Below, piece after piece: positions 56,616 to 62,550 of a stretch of 62,550 nt of DNA. Positions within the stretch are counted from its first letter, which is position 1. The number at the start of each line of letters is the position of its first letter. The stretch spans positions 1 through 62,550 of the forward strand of contig JAFVFY010000068.1 of assembly GCA_017475265.1 (NCBI GenBank), given 5' to 3'. The position numbers and the translations under genes are program-made. The notes below the pieces were generated by a model, which was given only the letters and a program-made list of their open reading frames with translations, was not told where the DNA came from and made no database searches. The DNA comes from Prevotella sp. GTDB taxonomy: Bacteria; Bacteroidota; Bacteroidia; Bacteroidales; Bacteroidaceae.

Positions 56616-57200
56616 ATGGAAAAGATTAACATAGCAATCTTTGTATCGGGTGGCGGTACTAACTGCGAGAACCTCATCCGCTATTTCAACGGACATGAAC
56701 GTGTAAACTGCGCTCTCGTAATCAGTAACCGTGCCGATGCGTTTGCCCTTACGCGGGCAGAGCGGCTTGGTGTTCCCACTGCTGTTGTAACGAAAAAAGA
56801 ACTTCAGGAACCTGCCAACGTGCTCCCTCTTTTGAAAGAATACGGCATTAGTTTCATTGTTTTGGCAGGCTTCTTGCCGCTCATTCCCAACTATCTCATT
56901 GATGCTTTCCCTCGTCGGATCATCAATCTTCACCCAGCACTCCTGCCACGTCATGGCGGCAAGGGCATGTGGGGCCATCATGTGCATGAGGCTGTCAAGG
57001 CTGACGGAGACACAGAGACGGGCATGACCGTACATTACGTCACGCCCGTCTGTGATGGTGGTGAGATTATTGCCCAGTTTAGCGTTCCGTTACTGCCCAC
57101 AGATACGGTGGACAGCATCGCTGAAAAAGAGCACCAGCTGGAGATGGATCATTTCCCGCAGGTGGTGGAGCAGGTTCTTTCTACGATTGCTCTTCCTTGA
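56616..57200 (+). CDS. purN: phosphoribosylglycinamide formyltransferase
   Basis: The 194-residue enzyme adds formyl to GAR in purine synthesis. The sequence shows IAIFVSGGGTNCENLIRYF, FIVLAGFLPLIPNYLIDAFP, IINLHPALLPRHGGKGMWG (Asn and His) and ETGMTVHYVTPVCDGGEIIA (Asp). It overlaps the convergent cinA by 20 bases. Confidence 0.95.
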   Translation: MEKINIAIFVSGGGTNCENLIRYFNGHERVNCALVISNRADAFALTRAERLGVPTAVVTKKELQEPANVLPLLKEYGISFIVLAGFLPLIPNYLIDAFPRRIINLHPALLPRHGGKGMWGHHVHEAVKADGDTETGMTVHYVTPVCDGGEIIAQFSVPLLPTDTVDSIAEKEHQLEMDHFPQVVEQVLSTIALP

Positions 57201-57678
57201 GGAAATCGCAGAAGAGCTGCATGGCATGATTGGTGGCGATGGCAAGGTTGATGTCGCGTCCATGGTCTTCCTGAACCATCGTGGTGACAACCTTCTCCGA
57301 ACTACCACAGGCCAGCCAGATGGTTCCCACGGGAATCTCTTTGGTGCCACCTGCCGGACCGGCGATGCCCGTAGCAGCAATGGCATAGTCAGTTTGTAGG
57401 GTGCGACAAGCACCCTTTACCATTTCTATGGCAACCTCCTCGCATACGGCGGTCTTCTCTTCCAGCAGTTGGTGGGAAACGCCGAGAAGGTTCTCCTTCA
57501 CTTCGTTAACATAGCAGATGATGCCGCCCTTGAAATATTTCGAGGCACCAGGCACAGCAATGATGGCCTCGGCAATGCGGCCGCCCGTGCAACTCTCGGC
57601 AGTTGCAACAGTCTTTTCCTTTTCCCAGAGCAGTGAGCTAATCTCACGGCTTATCATTTTTCCTTCAAAATCCATCAA
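57181..57678 (-). CDS. CinA-type nicotinamide-nucleotide amidohydrolase domain protein
   Basis: The 165-residue single-domain protein matches the C-terminal CinA/PncC amidase: TVATAESCTGGRIAEAIIAV, GGIICYVNEVKENLLGV and AATGIAGPAGGTKEIPVGTI. It recycles NMN to NaMN. The start could also be MISREI (57657). Its 3' end overlaps purN. Confidence 0.9.
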   Translation of the reverse strand: MMDFEGKMISREISSLLWEKEKTVATAESCTGGRIAEAIIAVPGASKYFKGGIICYVNEVKENLLGVSHQLLEEKTAVCEEVAIEMVKGACRTLQTDYAIAATGIAGPAGGTKEIPVGTIWLACGSSEKVVTTMVQEDHGRDINLAIATNHAMQLFCDFLKEEQS

Positions 57679-57679
57679 A

Positions 57680-57720
57680 TTTATTTGACTATTTCACTAT
57701 TTACTATTTACGAATTGTCA
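57680..57720. repeat. simple repeat, TTTGACTATTT type
   Basis: TTTGACTATTTCACTATTTA and following units. Related to the beta-galactosidase insert. Confidence 0.65.
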
Positions 57721-57734
57721 CTAATAAGGTATCG

Positions 57735-57780
57735 TCCCTTTCACTCCCCTTTCACTCCCCTTTCACTCCTCTTTCACTCC
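57735..57780. repeat. simple repeat, CCTTTCACTCC type
   Basis: Four CCTTTCACTCCC units at the 3' end of tsaD. Confidence 0.8.
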
Positions 57781-58847
57781 AAAGTAACTTTCGAGAACGC
57801 TGGAGCATCAATGTCACAGAACTCATGGTCGAGGTACTTGTAATAGCCCGTGACGGCAATCATGGCGGCGTTGTCGGTGGTGTAGCTGAATTTGGGGATG
57901 TACACCGTCCATCTGTATCGGCGCGCATGGTCGTGGAAGGCATTGCGTAGTCCTGTGTTGGCACTTACGCCACCTGCAACAGCCACATGCTTGATGCCAG
58001 TATCTTTGACGGCCTTGCGCAGCTTGCGCATCAGAATGTCTACAATAGTCCACTCCAGCGATGCTGCCAGGTCTTCCTTATGGTGCTCAATGAACTGCGG
58101 GTCGTCCTCCAGCCATTTCCTCAGGTTGTAGAGGAACGAAGTCTTGAGTCCTGAGAAGCTGTAGTCGTAGCCTGGTATCTGTGGTTCGGCAAATTGCAAC
58201 GCGTGCGGGTCGCCCTGTCGTGCCAGCTTGTCGATGATAGGACCTCCGGGATAGCCCAGGCCCATCACCTTCGAGCACTTGTCGATGGCCTCGCCCGCAG
58301 CATCGTCGATAGTCTGTCCCAGGATAGTCATCTTGTTGTAGGCATCTACCCGCACTATCTGCGAGTTGCCACCACTGACAAGGAGGCAAAGGAAGGGAAA
58401 GGGTGGCCTCCCCAACCCCTCCAAAGGAGGGGCTTCAGACTCCCCTCCTGTGAGGGTAGGGTGCAGGTTGGGGGAGGTTATAAAATGTGCCATGACATGT
58501 CCTTGCAGATGGTTCACATCGATGAGGGGAATGCCCAGCGAGCGTGCAAAGCCCTTGGCGAAGTTTACTCCCACGAGGAGCGAACCCATGAGGCCCGGTC
58601 CACGAGTAAAGGCAATGGCAGAGAGTTGCTCCTTGTTGATGCCCGCCCGTTTGATGGCCTCGCTAACCACGGGTACTACGTTCTGCTGGTGAGCACGACT
58701 GGCCAGTTCAGGCACCACGCCACCGTAGGCTTCGTGAACGGACTGTGAGGCGGTGACATTGGAAAGCAACTCGTCATTACGAAGAACAGCTGCCGACGTG
58801 TCGTCGCAGCTGGACTCTATTCCCAATATGTAAACGTTATTGTTCAA
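57774..58847 (-). CDS. tsaD: tRNA t6A threonylcarbamoyltransferase
   Basis: The 357-residue Kae1-fold ATPase transfers the threonylcarbamoyl group to A37 of tRNA, using the product of Sua5. It shows YILGIESSCDDTSAAVL, FTRGPGLMGSLLVGVNFAKG, metal-binding HLQGHVMAH, LCLLVSGGNSQIV and AVAGGVSANTGLR. Residues about 123-148 (TSPNLHPTLTGGESEAPP and on) are absent from typical members and are encoded by inverted CCTCCCCAACC/GGTTGGGGGAGG arms just after the metal-binding histidines. The reading frame and both flanks are normal. Confidence 0.95.
   Translation of the reverse strand: MNNNVYILGIESSCDDTSAAVLRNDELLSNVTASQSVHEAYGGVVPELASRAHQQNVVPVVSEAIKRAGINKEQLSAIAFTRGPGLMGSLLVGVNFAKGFARSLGIPLIDVNHLQGHVMAHFITSPNLHPTLTGGESEAPPLEGLGRPPFPFLCLLVSGGNSQIVRVDAYNKMTILGQTIDDAAGEAIDKCSKVMGLGYPGGPIIDKLARQGDPHALQFAEPQIPGYDYSFSGLKTSFLYNLRKWLEDDPQFIEHHKEDLAASLEWTIVDILMRKLRKAVKDTGIKHVAVAGGVSANTGLRNAFHDHARRYRWTVYIPKFSYTTDNAAMIAVTGYYKYLDHEFCDIDAPAFSKVTLE
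58402..58481. repeat. inverted GC-rich arms inside tsaD
   Basis: CCTCCCCAACCCCTCC at one side, about 45 bases of related GC-rich units, then AGGTTGGGGGAGG. In frame. Confidence 0.85.
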
Positions 58848-58878
58848 TTGTCAATTATCAATTTTCAATTGTCAATTG
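58841..58878. repeat. simple repeat, TTCAATTGTCAATT type
   Basis: Drifting CAATTGTCAATTATCAATTT units between tsaD's start and tRNA-Gln. Confidence 0.75.
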
Positions 58879-58949
58879 TTGGACGACTCGGATTCGAACC
58901 GGGAATGACAGAACCAAAACCTGTAGTGTTACCATTACACCATCGTCCA
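58879..58949 (-). tRNA. tRNA-Gln (anticodon TTG)
   Basis: 71-base tRNA: acceptor TGGACGA/TCGTCCA, anticodon loop TTTTGGT within CAGGTTTTGGTTCTG, T arm CCCGGTTCGAATCCGAG-like, discriminator A. The CCA end is not encoded. Confidence 0.93.
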
Positions 58950-58988
58950 ATCATTAAGAAAAAATAGTTGATTCCTCGAAATCGGCTG

Positions 58989-59020
58989 CAAAGGTACTGC
59001 TTTTTTGTGACACCACCAAA
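58989..59020 (-). promoter_or_regulatory. tRNA-Gln promoter
   Basis: TTTG (59020-59017), 20 bp, TACCTTTG (58996-58989) on the minus strand. Confidence 0.8.
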
Positions 59021-59159
59021 CAATTCACAAAAAAAATTTGTCGCGTGCCATCGACATATCTTAATTTGCCGACTCAATCTCCCGCGCCCTGCTTTCTCTC
59101 ACTTGCTTCCATCACGTCGAAGATTCCCGCCATGTTGATTTCCGGAAAATTGAGCTGAT

Positions 59160-59564
59160 TTATTTGGATGCAATCAATCTTTCAATTTCTTTAAGCAAGG
59201 TCTCTACTTTTTCAAAATAAGGCATTACTTCCTCTTCCGTTGCGTCAAACATAGCACAATACCTTCATGTTCAACGTTTTCCTTAAACGCAGGACTTCCC
59301 TTTCTTTCCCATTCTTCATTGGTATAAACAGCAGGATGTATCATGGCATCAATAATCCATCCCAGCTCCCCAAAAAGGATATGAATACAAGTCATGGTCA
59401 TCAGGCATCAATTTCTTTTTGTCTATCAGAATCAGTAAGTCCCAGTCTGAGCCTTTCCTTGCATCGCCTCGTGCCTGAGAGCCATAAAGAATGACTCTGG
59501 CACCCTTAGGAATACCATTGTTGGCTACCTCTTTTATTGCCGTCAGCACACTTTCTTTATTCAT
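59160..59564 (-). pseudogene. MNT nucleotidyltransferase + HEPN tail, broken
   Basis: The start MNKESVLTAIKEVANNGIPK, then GSQARGDARKGSDWDLLI (Gly28-Ser29, Asp40, Asp42) is a minimal nucleotidyltransferase. A four-base C run at 59368-59371 shifts the frame; with one base fewer it continues WELGWIIDAMIHPAVYTNEE and so on to about 59250. From ATG 59252 follows MFDATEEEVMPYFEKVETLL, the usual C-terminal tail of the HEPN partner; the rest of HEPN is deleted. The pair forms a toxin-antitoxin system (MNT AMPylates HEPN) in other bacteria. Here it is a remnant. Confidence 0.75.
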
Positions 59565-59643
59565 ACTTTGGTATGTTTAATGCAATTCGTTGGCAAAATT
59601 ACGTAAAATCGGGCGGACTGCCAAACAATCCGCCCGATTTTTT

Positions 59644-59693
59644 TTCAATCTTCAATTTTCAATCTTCATTTTTCAATCTTCAATCTTCAATAT
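59644..59693. repeat. simple repeat, CAATCTTCAATTTT type
   Basis: Five to six CAATCTTCAATTTT-like units. The end of the LRR gene (DIED and stop) is encoded in it. Confidence 0.8.
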
Positions 59694-61881
59694 CCTGCTG
59701 CCTTGCCTGTGCCGCCATCTCGTCGATGATTTCTGCGATGTCTGCCACGTCCACCGTGCCGTCGCCGTTCACGTCGGCCGCTGCGTCGTTGGTGCCCGCG
59801 GCCATCACGTCGATGACGCTGGCAATGTCAGCCACGTCGACGGTCTGGTCGCCGTTTACGTCGCCCTTAGGTTGGTCGCTGTCCTCAATCTCCTCGATAG
59901 TCATGAATTGATTCCATGCTGAAGTGGTTTTATATTTATCTTTTGTATCCTTTGGAACATATAGGGTCGCAGTACTGAACATCTGCTGCGTTCTATTGTT
60001 GTTTTGGACGTTTTTATGGAATACATCGTTAGATATTTCAAAAGGATCTTGAATATGCGATATGACTTGCTCTAAGTCTACACAGTTGAAGAAAGCTTCA
60101 CTACCTATTTTAGTTACACTGGATGGCAACGTGATGCTTTTCATGATACTACAACCGTAGAAAGCATTGTTTCCGATGCCAGTTAAACCATCTGGTATGG
60201 TAATACTTGTCAGGGCACTACTCCGGCAAGCACTGCCAGCTATTATCTTTGTACCCTCTCTGATTTCTATTTCTCCACTTGGTCTATTACCTTTATAGCC
60301 AAATAAAATATTATCAATATAAAAGAGACCATCAGGAGCACTCTCAAAATGGGATTGATACCAAGGCGTATTAGAGAAAGGATAGGTGCCAATATATGAT
60401 ACCGTTGATGGTATTTTAATATTGTTAAGGCTTTTACACATGAAAAAAGCATAGTCTCCAATTGAAGTGACGGAATTAGGAATGGATACTGAGCTTAAAT
60501 TGGAGCAGCCAAAGAATGAATTATCTTCTATGCTCCTCACACCAGAAGGGATTGTCACACTGGTCAGGGCAGTGCAGTTTTCAAATGCAGAACTGCCAAG
60601 AAAGTCCATTGTCGATGGTAAAGTAATTGATTCAAGCCTCTCACAATTAGAGAAAGCGGAGTTTCCTATACTGACCACAGATGAAGGAATGTTTACAGTA
60701 GTAAGATTTTTACATTTTTTGAATGCTTCGTCACTAATGCCTATCACACCTTCAGGAATTGTAACACCAGTAATAGATGTACCTTCGAATACTCCAGACG
60801 CAATCAGTCGAGTACCATATCTAATGTTAATTTGTCCTTCAGGTCTGGTCATTTCGGTAATGATATTACTTTCGCTTTTCCAACCAAATAAAATGTTATC
60901 TACATAAAAAAGGCCTTCTTCAGCCAGGTCGTAGTTCTCTTGAAGCCATGGTGTTCCGCTAAAAGCACCTACTCCAATATTATTCACGCTTAAAGGAATA
61001 GACACATCGCTCAAGCCAGTACCACAAAAGGCACTGGAGCCGATATTCGTTAAGCTTGTTGGAAAAGAAACATTGGTAAGTTTATTACAGTTAAAGAAAG
61101 CAGCGCTGCCAATACTTATTACACCTTCAGGAATTGTGACATTCATCAGGCTGGTACAGCTATTAAAAGCTCCATTGCTAATACTTATTACACCTTCAGG
61201 AATTGTGACATTCATCAGGCTGGTACAGCTATTAAAAGCTCCATTGCTAATACTAGTCAAACTCGATGGTATGGAAATACTTGTAAGGCTACTACAACCA
61301 GAAAAAGTATGAGCCCCAATACTATTCACACTTGAAGGAATAATAATATTTTCAAGTCCGTTACATCCATAGAAAGCTGCCATTCCAATGCTTGTAACAC
61401 TTGATGGTATAATAATATTGGTAAGGCCACTACAATCACGAAAAGCGTTGTTGCCGATACTGGTTACCCCCTCTGGAATGACAATTTCAGTAAGGCTACT
61501 ACAGCCATTGAAAACATAGTAGCCGATGTTGAGCAAACCTGAAGGCAAGTTGACCCTTGTAAGTCCAGTACAGCCCTCAAATGCCGAATAGCCTATGCTG
61601 GTCACAGTTGATGGTATGCTGACACTGGTTAAACCTGTGCAACCTTGGAATGCAGTAGAGGCAATGCCAGTCACTGTGTAATCATTTCCTTGGACTGTAA
61701 AGGATGGTAGAATAGTGATATCGCCTGTTACACTTCTGGAGGCCGTCACTTTTGCATCACCTTTACCAACGGTATAATAGTAGTTCACCTTTGTCTCCGG
61801 GTCTTGCCATGTATTTGCTGATGCAGTAATGGGTAGTAAACAGGCCAGTAGTAAGAAACTAAGAAGTCGTTTTGTCTTCAT
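59680..61881 (-). CDS. BspA-like LRR_5 surface protein with dockerin-like end
   Basis: The 733-residue protein has a signal peptide (MKTKRLLSFLLLACLLPITA), a beta-rich start (YYYTVGKGDAKVTASRSVTG), about twenty 23-residue LRR_5 repeats (pattern SVTIPSSVTSIGxxAFxGC) and a linker, then two EF-hand-like dockerin repeats (DVNGDQTVDVADIASVID and DVNGDGTVDVADIAEIID). The last residues come from a simple repeat. It may bind host or microbial partners at the surface. Two adjacent LRR units are exact 69-bp duplicates (61111-61248). Confidence 0.9.
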   Translation of the reverse strand: MKTKRLLSFLLLACLLPITASANTWQDPETKVNYYYTVGKGDAKVTASRSVTGDITILPSFTVQGNDYTVTGIASTAFQGCTGLTSVSIPSTVTSIGYSAFEGCTGLTRVNLPSGLLNIGYYVFNGCSSLTEIVIPEGVTSIGNNAFRDCSGLTNIIIPSSVTSIGMAAFYGCNGLENIIIPSSVNSIGAHTFSGCSSLTSISIPSSLTSISNGAFNSCTSLMNVTIPEGVISISNGAFNSCTSLMNVTIPEGVISIGSAAFFNCNKLTNVSFPTSLTNIGSSAFCGTGLSDVSIPLSVNNIGVGAFSGTPWLQENYDLAEEGLFYVDNILFGWKSESNIITEMTRPEGQINIRYGTRLIASGVFEGTSITGVTIPEGVIGISDEAFKKCKNLTTVNIPSSVVSIGNSAFSNCERLESITLPSTMDFLGSSAFENCTALTSVTIPSGVRSIEDNSFFGCSNLSSVSIPNSVTSIGDYAFFMCKSLNNIKIPSTVSYIGTYPFSNTPWYQSHFESAPDGLFYIDNILFGYKGNRPSGEIEIREGTKIIAGSACRSSALTSITIPDGLTGIGNNAFYGCSIMKSITLPSSVTKIGSEAFFNCVDLEQVISHIQDPFEISNDVFHKNVQNNNRTQQMFSTATLYVPKDTKDKYKTTSAWNQFMTIEEIEDSDQPKGDVNGDQTVDVADIASVIDVMAAGTNDAAADVNGDGTVDVADIAEIIDEMAAQARQQDIED
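61111..61248 (-). repeat. exact 69-bp tandem duplication inside LRR gene
   Basis: The units 61111-61179 and 61180-61248 are identical and code for one 23-residue LRR (SISNGAFNSCTSLMNVTI and on) twice. Adjacent LRRs are diverged, so this is recent. Confidence 0.9.
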
Positions 61882-61896
61882 CTTTGATTTGGATTT

Positions 61897-61975
61897 AAGT
61901 TAATAATGATGTGAATTGAAATGATAATCATACGGACATAAAGAATGCGTGGACGGATTGCACCATTATTAACTT
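61897..61975. repeat. 12-bp inverted repeat in LRR leader
   Basis: AAGTTAATAATG (61897-61908) and CATTATTAACTT (61964-61975) are perfect inverse copies. The right arm overlaps the closing stem of the rod RNA, so the two foldings exclude each other. Confidence 0.7.
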
Positions 61976-62150
61976 GAGGCCATGGAAATTGCCTTAACCA
62001 CATAATGAAGCAATAGCCCACGCCTCTGGGTATAATTATCCTATCAAGGATGAAGGAGAATAATACACCTACAGCGTGAACGTTATTGCATATCATCCGT
62101 GGTTTGAAGTTTTCCAGGTTTCAAGTTAGGACAACTACGCGCTAAACGCT
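61945..62150 (-). ncRNA. rod-shaped structured RNA, possibly 6S-like
   Basis: On one strand a series of nested, co-axial stems exists: TAACTTGA/TCAAGTTA (61970-61977 with 62121-62128), TGGAAA/TTTCCA (61983-61988 with 62111-62116), AACCAC/GTGGTT (61996-62001 with 62099-62104), a large internal bubble of 8-9 bases each side, GCAATA/TATTGC (62010-62015 with 62084-62089), CACGC/GCGTG (62019-62023 with 62074-62078), and a terminal hairpin at about 62030-62070. A long rod with a central bubble is the plan of 6S RNA; the Bacteroidales-1 motif has been suggested to be 6S. Orientation minus is inferred from the promoter at 62278-62309. It could instead be the leader of the LRR gene. Confidence 0.45.
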
Positions 62151-62195
62151 CATCTTTAGTAATGTATGTGGAGACCAAACGGCACGCCGCTCCCG

Positions 62196-62250
62196 GCAGT
62201 GCTTTCGGGCTGGCACGGGGCCTGCCCCTACATTGGCGGGGAGGCACGCC
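62196..62250. repeat. GC-rich repeat, TAGGGGCAGGCCCC type
   Basis: GGGCTGGCACGGGGCCTGCC and CCTACATTGGCGGGG form overlapping hairpins. The type is common as dispersed repeats in other genomes. It lies between the promoter and the rod RNA. Confidence 0.6.
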
Positions 62251-62277
62251 GGCATGGCCCTAAAGGAAACCACGGTG

Positions 62278-62309
62278 CAAAAATACGAACAAAAAACGGA
62301 ATGGCCAAA
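62278..62309 (-). promoter_or_regulatory. promoter driving the leader/RNA region
   Basis: TTTG (62309-62306), 20 bp, TATTTTTG (62285-62278) on the minus strand. The predicted start near 62272 would give a 390-base leader before the LRR gene, containing the rod RNA. In the rest of the 61882-62433 gap I see only the repeats listed. Confidence 0.7.
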
Positions 62310-62355
62310 TGTTTTCGGGAAAAGTTTTGGAGGAATGGCGAGACACGTTCCGTTT

Positions 62356-62421
62356 GAGCGGCTTTCTCTTTTAGAAAGAACGGCTTATTCGAATCGAAAG
62401 AACGGCTTATTCCTGTTTTCC
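62356..62421. repeat. 22-bp tandem array, diverged ACGGCTT family (3 copies)
   Basis: Units start at 62356, 62378 and 62400 and share GAACGGCTTATTC/GAGCGGCTTTCTC. Related to the arrays at 18755 and 35848. Confidence 0.75.
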
Positions 62422-62433
62422 GCGTTGGGTCAC

Positions 62434-62550
62434 TCATGTGTTTTGCCCCCATCCCGGCACCGCCAGCCTGCATAGCTCCGACTGTTCCTCGTCCATGCCG
62501 AGGTACGCCCTTTTGACCTGTTTGGAGCGTGGCAGCGCGTAGGTGATGGC
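62434..62550 (-). CDS. C-terminal end of an unknown gene
   Basis: 38 codons plus a stop (TGA at 62436-62434) open to the window edge, reading AITYALPRSKQVKRAYLGMD and then EEQSELCRLAVPGWGQNT. I do not recognise the family. The reading frame is continuous with codon-like base use, so it is probably real. Confidence 0.4.
   Translation of the reverse strand, partial: AITYALPRSKQVKRAYLGMDEEQSELCRLAVPGWGQNT

Noticed and set aside
62166-62473. Small open frames at the right end on both strands
   Set aside because: They pass through the GC-rich repeat, promoter and 22-bp array and have no coding features.

Overview
The window looks like a chromosomal segment of a Bacteroidales bacterium, most likely Prevotella or a close relative. 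The evidence is: many promoters of the Bacteroidetes type (TTTG, about 20 bp, then TAnnTTTG), BspA-like leucine-rich-repeat surface proteins ending in dockerin-like EF-hands, a secretion-tail protein of the type IX style, a TonB receptor, SLBB and Wzc capsule proteins, and the TIGR04133-like radical SAM protein. The species assignment is inference.

Layout. 0.1-4.4 kb is a decaying defence/selfish-gene patch: a DUF4143 ATPase with three 34-bp-spaced operator-like repeats, an Rpn-type nuclease, a frameshifted Crp/Fnr regulator and an AbiF/AbiD-like HEPN protein with an amber codon and a structured leader RNA. 4.6-10 kb holds a TlpA-like protein, a truncated esterase, a sodium:solute symporter and a porin. 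9.9-18.7 kb is housekeeping (DMP19-like, smpB, HAD, pyrH, birA, dnaX) plus a capsule export SLBB protein and a radical SAM enzyme. 18.9-25.6 kb has a secreted protein, the HAD-apbC-recF-DUF721 operon and an LRR protein. 26-33 kb has a lipoprotein pseudogene, rhaD, a pectin-type esterase, a GxxExxY nuclease-like gene, and an MFS-TPR-wecB operon. 33-42.5 kb has a Crp regulator, a four-helix-bundle gene, lepA, an alpha-amylase-family enzyme, a DUF4450 protein and a kinase/RapZ-like fusion. 42.5-55 kb has a GH2 beta-galactosidase, a small HAD protein, wzc, rfbA, clpC and a TonB receptor. 55-62.5 kb has sua5, mltG, purN, cinA, tsaD, tRNA-Gln, a broken MNT/HEPN pair, a second LRR protein, a rod-shaped RNA candidate that may be 6S-like, and the end of an unknown gene.

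The most striking signal is a layer of short simple repeats (runs of TTGACCA, TCTCAAA, TTCACTCCCC, CCCCTAACTTAGGGG and similar). These lie between genes and also in frame inside at least a dozen conserved genes (dnaX, recF twice, wecB, lepA, amylase, DUF4450, kinase, beta-galactosidase, clpC twice, sua5, tsaD). Several are pairs of inverted arms around a short spacer. The same inverted-arm plan encloses two small cargo genes, a GxxExxY nuclease-like gene and a four-helix-bundle (S23-type) gene. One reading is a mobile or spreading repeat system with empty and loaded forms. A second layer consists of 21-22-bp tandem arrays of dyad-symmetric units at five intergenic places, three of them sharing one sequence family.
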